From Symsagittifera roscoffensis (Eukaryota; Xenacoelomorpha; Acoela; Convolutidae), in contig NC_087067.1 of NCBI RefSeq assembly GCF_963678635.1, forward strand, positions 13,618,844 through 13,678,843: 60,000 nucleotides of DNA, read 5' to 3'. The position numbers were made by a program, and so were the translations under genes. Below, one piece after another: positions 30,151 to 43,380 of the stretch. The stretch's first letter is position 1. Each line of letters starts with the position of its first letter. Below the pieces are notes generated by a model. It made no database searches, was not told the origin of the DNA, and worked only from the letters and a program-made list of their open reading frames with translations.

Positions 30151-30452
30151 CAAGAAGCACTGGGACAGCACCGAATAGTCTTGGGAGGGTAGAAAGAAAG
30201 CTTGGGACAGCAAGAAGAAGTGGAGTGACGGTACTAAAGGGTCTTAAGACAGGAGAAAACATTTGAATCAAAAGCAATAGGACTAGTCGGAACTCGATAC
30301 TGTTAGAATCACGAATTAGTAGAATTTTAACAAAATCTTAAAACGAATAGAAAGGTAGTTTTTGTTTTTATTATCAAAAAATTTATTTTATTTTTAGAAT
30401 AGGATTTTGTAAATACCAATTTTGTAAATAGAATCAATTGTAAATAAAAATC
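30151..30452 (+). other. Leader of element B between minisatellite and upstream ORF
   Basis: It has degenerate minisatellite units up to about 30250, then AT-rich sequence with TTTGTAAATA repeats. No gene was seen. Confidence 0.5.
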
Positions 30453-30551
30453 ATGAGACGGAGCAGGGTACCGGTGGCTGAAAAAAAATCAACAGAATCA
30501 AAGACAAAATATAACTCGTCGCTACGTAGACATCGGTTGGCCCAAGAGTAA
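30453..30551 (+). CDS. Upstream short ORF before gag, 32 codons
   Basis: ATG 30453 to TAA 30549. The peptide begins MRRSRVPVAEKK and is rich in Arg and Lys. It stops exactly 23 nt before the gag ATG at 30575. Copy C has a counterpart (49073-49177) with the same first residues except one and the same 23-nt spacing, although other nearby sequence has drifted. It may be a regulatory upstream ORF that limits gag translation, or a small basic protein. The function is not known. Confidence 0.5.
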   Translation: MRRSRVPVAEKKSTESKTKYNSSLRRHRLAQE

Positions 30552-30574
30552 CAAAGAAGAACATTTCAGTTAGC

Positions 30575-33330
30575 ATGGTCAATACGAGGAGTAGTAGAGA
30601 GGACAAAACAAAAGACGGCGCGGAAGAGAAACAAGCGGAACCCGCCATCGAGATTGACCTAGAAACACCAGACCAGAGTGTGGAGGAGGTGGAGAAGAAG
30701 ACGACGGAATCAAAACCGATGCCGAATGCAGAGGAACCAAATCCAAAGTCCATGGAGTTCTCGCCGATAAACACTGTGGAAAACACAACGGGCGACACGC
30801 CAGAAACGGTAAAAGACGAATCTCAAGCAAAAAGAACGTCATTTACTGAAAGGTTGGCAATGATGGTCGGGATGAAACCAAGAGACATAGTGACGGAGGA
30901 ACCGAAGGCCGAGAAAGGCAAAATATTCGGAACAGTTTCCACGAAAACAACAGACACCGACCAAAACGAAGACCAGGTGAGACCGGGAGCAGCAGCCGAC
31001 CAAAGGGCAACAGCTGATCATGAAACAACTTCTCTCGATCTAGGCGATCTGATGGCGAAGCTAGATCAGATCGACAAGAGACTAAAGCACAGCGAGGAGG
31101 ATAGAGAGGTGATAAAGAAAGAATTAAGATACAACAAACATGAGTACCTGAACAACTATTTCAATCTGGCGAGAGCGACAGAGGAAAAGCTTCAGCAGAT
31201 GTCGGACAAGGTAGATACCACTGATGGAGAGCGACACAGGAACATCAAAAAAGACATGCAAGAAATGAAGCAACGATATGACGCAGTGAACAGCCAGTTG
31301 GGGAGTTTGGAAACGAGAATGGACACAATGAGTAGGGACCAGGCTGAGAGTTCATGTGCAATACAGGCAAAACTAGACGCCATCTTGAGGAACTCTACGT
31401 CACAGGACAGGCCGGCAGCGGAACGAACGCAAGGCAATAGAGTTGACTTCGTGGAACCACAACGGAACAAACGGCAATCAACACCGTTACCATTACCCCG
31501 GGATGCCGCGAGTACAGCACCGGGGGGGGGGGGGGGCAAAGCGATTATGAAAAGTGGAACAGCAAACACGACGAGTGGTCCAGGGGACTCCACGATTCAC
31601 AATAACGTGGGACCAGATGTCATGACGTGGGCAAGCACCTGGGAAATGATGAACAGGACACTAGAAGCCTTCGCCACGAGGAACACCGACTCGAGTGACA
31701 GAGGAAGCAACAAATCCAGGAAAACTTTCAAAAAACCAGAAGAATTCAAGGATGATTCAGATGGATGCATTGACACTTGGGTAGAAGTCATGAGATTGTA
31801 CTTGGAACAAGACAACTTGAAAGATGAGAGGCAAGCATGCACAGCGATACTCAGCAACTTGGAAGGCACGGCGTTGAAATGCGTGGTTGCGAAGAAGGAA
31901 GAGGAACGCGACACTGCGGATAAAATCTTCGAGATATTGTTGAATCGATTCGGGTCAGGCATGAAGGGTCATCAAGCGATGATGCGATTTGAAAAGAGAA
32001 GGCAGAGGGACGATGAATCGATAGACAGGTTCCTAGATGATCTTGAGAGCTTGAGACGAATGAGTGACCCTGAAGAGTCCACCAACAGAAGAAACTTTAG
32101 CATCGCCTCAAAGTTCATTGATGGAGTAAAGAGTGATGACTTGAGAACAATGATGGCAACGTACTATACACTGTCGAAAGATAGTGCACCGACTCCAGAA
32201 GAAATGAGACAGAAGTCGAGAGAGTACATGCTAATGAAACCCAAGAAATACTCATATTCAGATAACAGGAATATGCAAGGGGGGAGCCAACCACAAAGGT
32301 CGTCATGGTACAAGCCTAGAGATGACATGGACAAACGTAGATCCTGGGCGAACTGCGGGTCAGCTGATCATCACGTGGCAGATTGCACAACATACAAGCA
32401 GGGCATGAAGAGTCTAGGGTATGCACCAGATGAGGAGAACATGAGCCAGATTGAAGAACACAAGTACTATAGTGGCTTAATCATCAAGATAGGTGCAAGA
32501 TGCTTCTTCTGCAATCAGGAGGGGCACTTTAGGATTGATTGTCGTTTGTTTTGGGAGGCGGTCAAGAACCAGAGTCACCCAAACATAAATTGGCATTAGC
32601 GGCGGTGCAGAATCAGCGAAATAGACAAACCGAGTTTGAAGTAAAAAACTTAGAAGCACCGAGTACGGAACTGCCAACGAAGACAGTGAAGGCGGTAACG
32701 CAGGTTAACAATGCGATAGAGGCCACGGCCAAGGACGCCCTAGAGATAGATTATGGGAAAGCGGCGTCAGAGGCGATGAACAAGGTGAAACAGGACCTAG
32801 CAACGAAAGAAATAGAGCAACGGTTGAAGCAGGAGATCGACAAACAGAGATTGAATGAGACGCTAAGTTGCTCGGTGCCAGTGCCAGAAGCTGCATCAGG
32901 GTCGACAAAGAGTGGAAATTGCAACACTCTGAAAATGGTGACAGGAAAACCATTTGGCATAACGAAAATTGGAGCCAGGATAATGTCGATTATCACTGTA
33001 GGTGGAGATGAGGTGACAAGGAACTTAAGTGAACCCAGCGACCAGACAGTAATGCACATTGACGTATACGCAGATTACTTGAGTGCGATAAGCCCACAGA
33101 CGACATCTAGAGCCTTGAGGACGCTACTCACGAGAGGTGGCAGCAAGTCGGTCCTTGTGGACAACAGATACACAGAAGCTTATGGTCCGCATGAGGTGAT
33201 GTTGAATATAGACGGGATAAACATCTACACGAAGACGATGATAACATGTGATGAAGATCTAGTGGGACAGATCTACGTGGACAGAGAATTATTAAAAGTA
33301 AGATCGATTGGACACTGCGCAATGTTAGAA
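30575..33330 (+). pseudogene. gag: gag of element B, frameshifted near its end
   Basis: Structural protein of the virus-like particle. ATG 30575 opens MVNTRSSRED. Then follow an acidic N-terminal region, a long coiled coil (about 31050-31380) and the Gag core with DGCIDTWVEVMRL, FEILLNRFGSG and MRFEKRRQ. The first zinc knuckle has lost its first Cys (RSWANCGSADHHVADC; copy C has Cys where B has Trp); the second is intact (CFFCNQEGHFRIDC). A run of 14 or so G near 31530 looks like slippage. One base is missing near 32585, ending the first frame at 32599; the frame resumes in the next phase and leads into protease. In the ancestor gag, pro and pol were probably one continuous frame. Confidence 0.9.
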
Positions 33331-36300
33331 GAGGATACAATGCATATTGGGACAGAGGCAGACGTATCAGCACACGTGCTTGACATAAGTGGCAAGAAGA
33401 CGCACTTGCGTGGAATGCTCGATACTGGTGCGGTCTTGAGTGTAATACCAATCGAAACTTGGGAGCGAATGGGCTTCAACAAAGATGACTTGATAGACTC
33501 GAGAATACGGTTGTAAGCTGCTAACAAAGGGGCGCTGCGGGTGCTAGGCAGAACACCAATAATAGCCCTAAACCCGGGGGAATGCAATCTGTGGATGAGC
33601 TTTTTTGTAGTAGAAAACCTAGATGAGTCTGACCAATTCATTTTAGGCAGGGACTTCATCAGGAACTTCGACGTAACAATTGATTTAAACAATGCGATGT
33701 TCAGGATAAGAAACCCGGATAGGAGGTACGCAATTAAACCGGTAAATTTAATAATAGCGAAAGAAATTAAAGCACCGGTATTCTTGAGTAGGAGGGTGAG
33801 GCTAAAGGCGAACGAAGCGGCAATTGTAAGCTTGCGAATGAAAAATTACAATGAACTAAGTGACAACAAGCAAGCATGCATAGTCCCGAATCCTAATAGT
33901 CAAAGTGCTGCTGTTTTTGTGAAGATCCTTCTCGATAACCAAGATCCTTCTCTGCGTCAGTGTCTTGTTGAATACTCTTGATATACCCATCACGATACAG
34001 AGGGGGAGGAAGCTGGGATATGCTTTACCCGTTAAAACTCGATATGAAATGACTGAAAATTCAAAAAAAAAAAATGAAGTTGTTGATTGTCCCAATCATA
34101 GGGACAAAATTTGTATCTTGAGACGATCGAAGAAAATAAAAGGTTCATCAGGTCTTGTGAAATCACTTAAGTCAGAGACAGACGATGGGCTATCGAGCTG
34201 CTCGAACTTTCCAGAACGGCCCACAATAGATGAAATGCAAAGTGATAAACCGGTCCTGCCGGAGATCGAACACTTGAGGGGCAAGTTGACGACGAACAGC
34301 TCGAAGCCATCAAGGACGTACAAGAGCGGAACGAGGAAGTTTTTTCGAGACATAAGGCAGACATCGGGTGTTGTAATTTTGTTGAGCACGAAATAGAACT
34401 TGAAGAGAATGCGGTACCACACAGGGAGGGGGCGAGGCGCATGACCCCCCACAAATCAAAGGCATGTAGGAAAGAAATAGAGACATTACTAGAGTATGAC
34501 ATGATAGAAACATCCAAGTCACCGTGGGCGTGTGGAGTAGTGATGGCCAAAAAGAAAGGCGACCAATTGAGGGTTTGCTGTGACTTTCAGTATCTGAACT
34601 CCGTCACGGTGAAGGATGCCTATCCCATACCTAGGATTGACAAGAGCCTCTCAAAGTTTGGTGTGGCAAAATTTTTTACAACTCTTGATTTAGGTTCGGC
34701 GTTCTGGCAGGTCCCGCTGAGGAAGCAAGACAGGAATAAGACAGGGTTCGCTTGCGAGTTGGGGCTGTTTCAATGGAAACGGATGCCGTTTGGTCTTTGC
34801 AATGCCACTGCCACGTTTCAACGGTTGATGGCACATGCACTGATAGGAGTGACAAAGAAGTACGGCAATCTGATAATGTGCTATGTGGATGACGTGGTAA
34901 TAGCGACGCCCACACTAGACGACTATATCGAGCGACTGGAAGAGGTGTTTGCATGTAAGAAGAGGTCGGGGCTGAAGTGTAAACCGTCAAAGTGCGAGAT
35001 ACTCAAGGATTCGATAAAATACTTGGGCAGAATGGTGGACAGGCACGGCATCAGACCGGATCCAGATGCTGTGGAAGCAGTTCTAACTTGGAAATAGCCA
35101 AAAACGGAACATCAGTTGATGAGCTTCCTGGGTTTTGCGAACTACTACAGGGAATTCATCAAGGGCTATGCGGACAAGGTATACCCGATGCAAGAGTTAA
35201 TGAGACACAAAGGCAAGAAGTTCACATGGACCAACGCAGCAGAAGAATCATTCCAGAGAATAAAGAAAGAGTTGTGCGAGGCAACGGTGTTGGGGATGCC
35301 AACGGAAAAAGGGATGTACGTGTTGGATACGGACGCGTCGGCAGTCGCGATTTCTGGAATTCTCCATCAAGAACAAGAGTGAAACGTGAAGACAGTATTA
35401 AGACCAATAGCATACGGCAGCAAAGTCTTGAGTGACACAGAAATGAAGTACGGGGCGCCGAAAGCAGAGATGTTCGCGGTAGTTACTTTTGTCGAGAAAT
35501 ACAGAGCATACTTATGCAGTGAACCGTTTAAGCTGCGGGTCGACAACAGGGCACTCAGCTGGCTGAAGACGTACTCGATGGACCAGAGCTACATTGGGAG
35601 ATGGATAGTTCGCTTGGATGGGTACAACATGATAATTGAGCATAGAACAAGGGACAAACATCAGAATGCCGATAGCTTGAGTAAGAAGACGGAAATCTAC
35701 GAGAGGCAGGAACAGAGGGAGGCAGACATGCCCGAGATTAAAGATGGCTTCTCCTTCATGGACAAAGAAACGTATGACAGTCTACCACTCACGAGATGGC
35801 TAGACAAGTCAGGCAAACCGATAGAGGATTACCAGAAGAGCCCCAAAAGAAAACAATCTTGAAGAAAAAACGAGGGATACCGATAGAGATAATGCTCAAG
35901 TCAAAAATTTTGAGAGAGACGCTCAAGGCAAAAAGTTATGACCTCAACCAGGTGGAGACGGGAGATACTCAGGTAGATGAAGACTTGTGGAGATTACTTG
36001 AGAAATTGGCAGATGATAAACCCGTGAACGTAGGAAAAAGTAGGGAGGAACCGGAAGTCACGATACTGCGAAGTAGTGAGGCAGTTGGCATTGCAGACTC
36101 TCCAAGAGGATGCGGTACTGATGGCAAAGAAGTCGTGCGGTCACTGGTTGACAAAATCCCTGATAACATACTTGAGCGAACTCAGGTTAGGAAGAAGAAA
36201 GTGGCGTTTAAGGAAGAAGCTGAACACCTGGGACTAGGTCAAGAGTCCGGGGAGTGGTCCACGTCCACGGAAGAAGAAGAAACCGGAGAAGAGAAATTGT

Positions 36301-39130
36301 CCGGGGAATGTGAAGAATGGGATGAAGATTCGGAAAAGAGCAGCGATGATCAGGATAGTCTATGCATGATACTGGCAGAGGAGAAGATGAGACACCGCGA
36401 CAGGGAGTTACAAACAGATCCCTACTCAGAAACGTACAACTCGGATGAACAAGAAGTACAAGGAGGTGAAGAACTTGAGGAAATTGCGGTATCGAGGAAA
36501 CCATTCAGGGAACTATCATGCAACTCAAATGTCAGAACAAATCTGAAGGATGACATTCACAACCCTAGGGAAATGAATGGACAGATCATGGCACTAAAGG
36601 AACATGTCAAAGCGAGATATAGGCTGTCGGATCTGATAAGAGCCCAAAAGAATGACAAGATGACAAGTAACCTCTCCAAATGGATCCGGACGGGGTCCAA
36701 GGAGAAAGGGGACCTGGAGGAAGACAGCTACAAGATCTTGAGCCAGTTCTACAAAAAAAGAAAGATTTACTCTATCACACAGCTGACGGGGTGGTAGCGT
36801 GCAAGAGAAAAGATGAGGAGACGAATTACACAAGCACAACCTCATCATATTACCACAACTGTATCAGACGGAGGTGCTATTCAGATCGCACGATCAGCTG
36901 GGGCACCAGGGGATAGACAAAGTGCAACAGAGAATACTTCACAGGTTTGATTGGCCAGGATTGAGGAAAGCTTGCGAGAGATGGGTGAATGCATGCCTGG
37001 CATGCCTGCAGGTAAAAGACCCAAGGAAGATGAAGTTCCCACTCAAGTCCGTTGAGAGCTCGGAGTTTAACGAGGTGGTGCAGATAGACCATCAAAAGAT
37101 CTGCATGACGGAGTCGGGATATAACCAGATACTGGTTATAATAGATCACTTCACAAATTTGGCAGAAGCAGTTCAGTGTCAGACAGCCTCAGCAGAGGAG
37201 ACTTGTGACCATCTCATAACGCATTATATATCACGATACGGCTGTCCGATGACTTTTCAGTCAGACAACGGCAAAGCCTTTGTGGGGGACTTGACAAAGG
37301 AGTTGATGAAGAGGTCACACATTGCTCAAGCACACTCGACAACCTACCATCCTCAGACCAACGGGCTGGTAGAGAGACAGAAGAGAACGTTGGTTAATAT
37401 GTTGAGGGTATACTGCTCAAGATACATGACGGACTGGGATAAATATCTGCCGCAAGTCGTAGGGGCCTACAACAGTACGCAACACTCAACAACGGGCATC
37501 AGTCCTTTCATGATGTTGACGGGCAGGGAGAGAGCAATGCACCTGACATTCTTTACCCGGAATACGAAGGAAAGAGGACATCGCCTCAAGCTTACGTGAA
37601 AGAAGCGATCAGGAGACAGCAGGAACTAAACGAACTCTGCAGGAGGAACACTGCGCAAGCACAAACGAGACAGCGCAAGAAATATGATGAAAAAATATTA
37701 CAGGCGAAGCCATATGAAGTGGGCCAGTGGGTCAGTAAAGGGACAAAGAAACTACTTAAGAAATGGAGAGGACCATTCTTGATAACGGAAGTACATCAAC
37801 AAGGACGGTTCTATCGCTTGAGTACGGGGCGAGCAGCACATTATGAAAAACTGAAGCCTCACGTCCAATCCCCAGAGGACTGGTGTATACCACAGGACAT
37901 TAGGGGCTTCAGTACCTACTGGTGGAGCCAGCTTGTGAAGTGAACGAAAGAGGCACCAGAGAGAAAAATGATGGCAACGAGAACATGAGTTTGGACGACA
38001 ATGAAAAGATAGAAGCAGACTCCGAGGCGATATCCTTTGTGGAAGAAGACTGGAACGATCCAGAACAAGGTGAGGTGCCGAAGTGGACAGAAACAGACTT
38101 ATCAATACCAGCGGGGACAAGGAGTGGCAATCGTAATCGCACAGGCATGAGGTACAACAGGTACGGAGACGATTTCCTGTGTGGGCGAACTGGCAGCCGA
38201 AGATGAATGGCAGATTATCAATGACAATGAACACTACCCACAGGAAGACTACTCGACACCAGAATGGGAGGCGGATTTGGAACAGAGCGAGATAGAGAGA
38301 AGGGATAATACGAACTTGAGGATATTAGAATGGATGTGCGATGTCAAGAACGGAAGCGACGAAGGACAAAGCATACAACAAGTTGACGTATCAGCGGGAA
38401 AGCACACGAAAACGGAAAATCCCCTCTTCGGCTGGACAGCAACAGACAGGCCGCTCGAGATTCCACCAGACAATTTGGACCCAGCACCATCGACGGGGAC
38501 GTCGATAAATATTTTTGTCCGGGGAGTGGGGTAGGATTTACCCACACCAAAAATTTGATGATAAAGAAACTCAGGGAAGTGAGAGAAACGAGCGGACTGG
38601 AACTAGATGGGGAGGAGGCTGAGCCTACCATAGGATGGAATTTCAAAACGAAGTTTGAAATACCAAATGAATACTCGGAAAACATCCTGATAACGGATAG
38701 TGACTTCATTCTATCAGACAGGACTAGCGCAATCTGTATCACGGCGGACATGAGTTTCAAATCAAGACTGGAGGCCGACTTCAAGAGAGAGTACCAGAAC
38801 GTGGAATTTCTGTTTAGACAGAGACCGGGGCTGGGAGGAATGGCTGCGCTTCCACCATCAGTAGCACAAGTCCCAGGCAAAAACCTGTGCTTCTTGGTGA
38901 CGAGGGTCAGTGAAAGGAACACAATCGATCCTGAACACGTGATGTTGGCACTAACGAAACTGCGGGACTTCATGATCGAAAGAAGAATAACAGAGGTCTC
39001 AATGCCGGTCTACGACCCGAACAGGGTCAAACTGATCCCAAGGGAACTATATGCTATCCTACACGTGGTCTTCGCGGAAACGGAGATAATGGTACATCTG
39101 CACAAGAAATACTACCTGAGTATCGCCTAA
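33331..39130 (+). pseudogene. pol: pro-pol of element B, many stops and frameshifts
   Basis: Aspartic protease with active site LDTGA near 33420 and the ILGRDFI flank near 33645; a TAA at 33514 separates them. The RT starts near 34441, with MPFGLCNATATFQ and YVDD at about 34881. Stops at 35095 and 35380 fall inside RT and RNase H where element A has sense codons. RNase H (DTDAS), the acidic linker with two PPT-like decamers (36245, 36299), integrase (QSDNG near 37264, LVERQ near 37371) and the macro-like tail (38640-39127) are all recognisable across at least six frames. The GPF module lacks about ten residues compared with A. It is inactive, but useful as an alignment partner for the pol of A. 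Confidence 0.92.
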
Positions 39131-39633
39131 GTCAGGTACATGGGGGTCTTGAGTTGGGCACAAAGGTGATCTCAAGTTAGGTGTTGGGGTACAGAACAGG
39201 TAAAAGGATCTTAAAAGTGATTGGCATGACAATTAAATTTTAAATGATTGTTGGTGCTAAAACATAAAATGAATCTGCATGCTTTTAGAAAAACATTCAA
39301 TTGAACTATTTTAGCAAAACGAAAAGGATAAGATTTTAACTATAATGGCAGGGGGGTTTTTAGGTTAGGAACATAGCATGTTAGTCTAAAAATCAAGATG
39401 TTATTTTCAGATTGATTTGGTAAAGTCAAATTGACTACCCAACTATACTCAATTGAAAGAAAAAGAAGTTCTTGAACGAATACACAGTGGAACAACACTC
39501 GAAGAAGTTAATTCTCAAGCACTCAAGTTGGTACGCTAATTCTCAAGTGGTACGGTAATTCTCAAGTGGTAAGGTAATTCTCAAGTGGAAGGTAATTCTC
39601 ATGTTGGTACGTGAGCAAGATCATCCAGGAATA
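39131..39633 (+). other. pol-ORF2 interval of element B
   Basis: It carries GCATGACAATT at 39223-39233, a splice-acceptor-like TTATTTTCAG ending at 39410, and tandem boxes from about 39510. No gene was seen. Confidence 0.6.
39510..39605 (+). repeat. Tandem boxes with CTCAAG core upstream of ORF2 in element B
   Basis: The unit GGTAATTCTCAAGTGGTA occurs about four times with small changes, just before ATG 39634. In element A the same position has CTTGAG. TCAAGTGG fits the published NK-2 class homeodomain consensus TNAAGTGG, which is only suggestive. Confidence 0.75.
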
Positions 39634-42600
39634 ATGGCAGATCGATTTTGGAAGTCCATGCCCGCGGCTCTGAAGAGGCCCACGCTTGATGAGCTATACA
39701 GACACCTGAGGGATCTGTATTACACCCAAGTGGATGAGAGAATGGCGGTGATGCTGAACGCCATCCTCCAATTGGAAGAGCAGGGCGAATGCCGGGAGTC
39801 TGCAACCGAAGCGGTTCTAATGGTCCGCTACACCACTGAGGGAATATCCAACCAAGAGCAAACCAGATGGCTGTCCCGGAATGTGTATGGAGGAGTGAGG
39901 GGATTCGACTTGGCGAGGAATCCTGGCTTGAGCAACAACACCGAGTATGGCGCAGGGGAGTTCCCACTACCGATCAGACCGTCAGCAAGATCAGCGGGCC
40001 AGAGCACGAGTAAGACACCATCGATGACGCGAGCGCAACAAACGGGAGAAGCGTATCCGGACATCAGTACTCTGAAGAGAGAACTTGAGAGGACACAGAG
40101 GGAGAGGTACAAGGCGAACCTCGACCGGGATCAAGCGAAGCTCGAGAGAGATCAGGCGAATCTGGAGAGAGATCAGGCGGTCGTCGAAAAGGACCAAGCG
40201 CGGAGGGAACTTGATATGCTGAAGGCCGAGCATCAGCAAGAACAAAGGGTGCGAGAGAATGCCGCGAAATGTGAACAGCTGATGTCGGAACTTGAGAGAA
40301 TCCAGCAACGACAGCGCGAGCTCGATATGCATAAGGGAGCCAGGCCCAAGGAGCGAATGATTACCGGCTCAAGACCAGAGTCACGTATGGAGGTGGACGA
40401 AGCTCCCAGATCGAAGGGACGGTTTAACCTTGACCGCGCGGCTCAGGAACATATGAATGAGGGGTTGGAGGTATGAATACCGACTGAGTCAACGTCCTCC
40501 CTGCGTGGCCTAGAGACACAACCGATACGTCCATTGATGGACGTCGCACTGCCTGGGTATACCCCGAGTTCAACCCCGAGCAGCAGTCAAGTGAGCGGCA
40601 GCTCGTCACGTCTGAAATAATTGAACGAGAGACTACAACTAAGAAATCGTGAGAGTCCAGCAAGAGTGGAGCTACCCCCGACGTGGAGGGAGCAACCGAT
40701 CAGGAGTGTGGTAATCTCAAGCTACAAGAAGAACACGGAGGGCAGGTACCACAGGCACAATCGCATGGATTGGAGCACGGCACAAAGAGTCAGGAGGGAT
40801 TGCTTCCATGACGCGGCTTGGGGGGAATACCTCACGCAGCCACGTGTACCAGAGGGTGCGGTCCATCTAATCATAGGGGACAGCCTGCTGCGGGTGCTGA
40901 CCCGGATTCAATCACATTGGCAAACGGGGATCTTGAGTTTCGCTGGAGCTGCGATGCCACAGATATTGGCATCACTTGAGATGCTAGGGATGGCGAGAGT
41001 ATATACGGTGACTCTAATGATCGGGACGAATGACGTGTCCAGGGGGAGTCAAGGAAGCTGATGAGGCTACATGACAAGATGAGCTGCATCCTTGAGGAAT
41101 TGCGGATTCAAATGGATCCTGCCATTCTCACGGTGTGTGCCATTCCCTACAACATCAAGGCGGACCAACACGCGATGGAAATGAACACGAAGGTGCGAAA
41201 CCTGAACGAAGTAATCAGGCAAATACATCAAAGGAGTGTCCTTCCCGTTGGATTGCTGGACGTAGCCGAGCAGATGGAGCGATCTGTTTTCCCCGACGAT
41301 GCATCCTCAGACGGGATCCATTTTGACAGGCATAGGGGAGTGGAATGGTTGAATGATGTCTTCCAAAGGCACATAAGCGCGTTGGAGGCAGAATTGCTGG
41401 AGACGGCCCAATTCACATTCGGACCACCTCCAAATCCACCTTTCCTTACCTCAAGAACTTTATCCAGTCGCCTGCCCAGACCAGATTATCAGGTGCCGCA
41501 CCGATGGAGGCCGAGGAGGCAACGTCATCAACACCTCAGAGTTCGGTAGTGTCCTCGGTGGTAGTGGTGGAGAGCAAGAGGGTGGAGAGACCGGCGGAGA
41601 CCAGTCGGTCGAGATATCTGGAGAAGGTAAAGGAGCTGGACTTGGAAGACCTGGCATGCAGACAAGAGTTGGCGGAAGCTCTGGCTCTCGAGCGAGTGTC
41701 ACATGAGGACTTGAGTAGACACCAGTGCGTGGACTGGTTGAAGGCTCACGAGACGCATTTCTCAAGAGCAAGAATAATGGAGACGGCGGATCTGACTGGG
41801 ATTCCCACAAAATCAGTCATGGGACCTATCAATTACAGGCCTCTCAAGTTGCTGGGGAGTCCGGGACTCATAGTGGAGCCTCCCAAGCATCGAACGAGCA
41901 TTGCCAGAATCAGGTTGGCAACTCCAGCGCAGTTGGGGGTGGTAGACAAACTATTGGACCCAAGAGAAATGGAATTGCCAGATGCCGCTTATGAAGGCAC
42001 GAGGTTGGCGGACGACCCTAGATACGGGAAACCCTGACCTTGGCAGTTTACGACAGAGCCGATCCAGCTGCTGCGAGGGTGATCATCGTAGCGGGATCGG
42101 ACTTCGAGGGAACGTCTCCCAAGTTGTTCTGGCCGGAGACTTTGGTATACTCACTGCTGTAGGAGCCGAGCTGAATCAAAAGTTAACCTTGGTGGTAGCA
42201 ATAAAATCGGAGATGCCTTGCGAGCCCGAGCTACTACTGTTTGCGGGAATGAATGACCATGCGACTGGGTTTCTTGAGCAGCTCAAGGGCGATGAACCGG
42301 CGCCGAAGAGAATCTGGGAAGCTATCCAGACGTTATTTGCAGCGATGAATGAGGTACATGAGAACGTTACCTCGCGATTTGGATCTAAGACAAGAGTGGT
42401 GTTCACGACGTCCCCCGGGTACGCGAGCATGCCTCTCGCTCTGCAGTTTGTGTATGCAGTCTTGATCTTAATAGCCGAGGGGAATGCATGGCGGATCCTG
42501 ATGGCAGCTCCCAATCGGGAGTTGGAACCGACGAACTTGAGGCTTCGCAAGTCAGAACTGGCGGCGGCGTGGGCGGATGTGTCCCACGCGTTGAGGGGCT

Positions 42601-43380
42601 TCTACGAGTTAGCAGATATCCTCATTGTGTTGGACGAGGTCCTCTTGCTAGAGATATCGAACTTCGTCAGACAACTCAAGTTCAGTCCGGCTATAGGGGA
42701 CGACCACCCAATAATAAATCACTTGACGGCCAGCCTGTGGTTTCGAAGCATGGACTTGACTATCACTAGCTCCACTACTAAGTCCAGGGGACCGAGCAAT
42801 GAAAGAAAGAATGTGGCTGCAACAGAGAAGCAACTGGAGTCGATGGTGTATCGACTGACGCAAGAAAGAGGCAGGCGGCCGTTCCTGACACCAAGGCTGG
42901 AAAACGCTACGGAGAAGACGAAGGAGAATGCCCCACCTCTTGTGAGGCAAATCTGGAGTTTTCTTGAGGAACAGTTGGAGGTAGCCGAGAGTAGGGAGAT
43001 GACGGTGACCAGGTTCGTCACAGCTGCAAACGAGGTCACAATCGGAGGATTCTGGAGGGAGCACGCAAAGGGCGAGCTGAAGACGAGAAGGGACCACGAG
43101 ACACTTGAGTTCTTGAGTCCTTGTTGGGGAAGGGAGTTCATGGCTGGAGTGTTTGGTGCAAAGGAGACCATCTTTGGAGCCTTTGTACAAGAAATCCTGA
43201 GCATGCCCATCAGCCTGTTGTTGGCACTGTACCTAGTTTACCCGAGATACCTATTCAATATGGGTCCAGCGTATATGTTCAGTCGGGTGTGGAAACACTC
43301 CGGATTGACGGGTATCTGGCACTGGTGCTCCTGACCCATGGTGAACTGGTGTCATTTCATCAACTGACGAAACATGGGGA
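39634..43380 (+). pseudogene. ORF2 of element B (SGNH hydrolase), decayed
   Basis: ATG 39634 opens MADRFWKSMP, matching ORF2 of A. The coiled coil with LERDQAN repeats is longer and cleaner than in A. TGA at 40474, TAA at 40618, a frameshift near 41045, an in-phase loss near 41465 and further breaks near 42030 and 42160 inactivate it. SGNH blocks remain: IIGDSL near 40872, GTND near 41023 and DGIHFD near 41310. The second SGNH-like region keeps AGSDF and GMND. The gene is cut by a deletion near 43375 that joins it to the middle of ORF3. Confidence 0.87.

Noticed and set aside
31520-31540. Glycine-run expansion in B gag as a functional feature
   Set aside because: C has only six G at the same place, and the difference is best explained by homopolymer slippage or sequencing error.
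33750-34050. dUTPase domain after the protease
   Set aside because: The stretch with LKANEAAIVSLRM and ITIQRGRKLGYA resembles the linker common before RT in gypsy elements; the ordered dUTPase motifs are not present.
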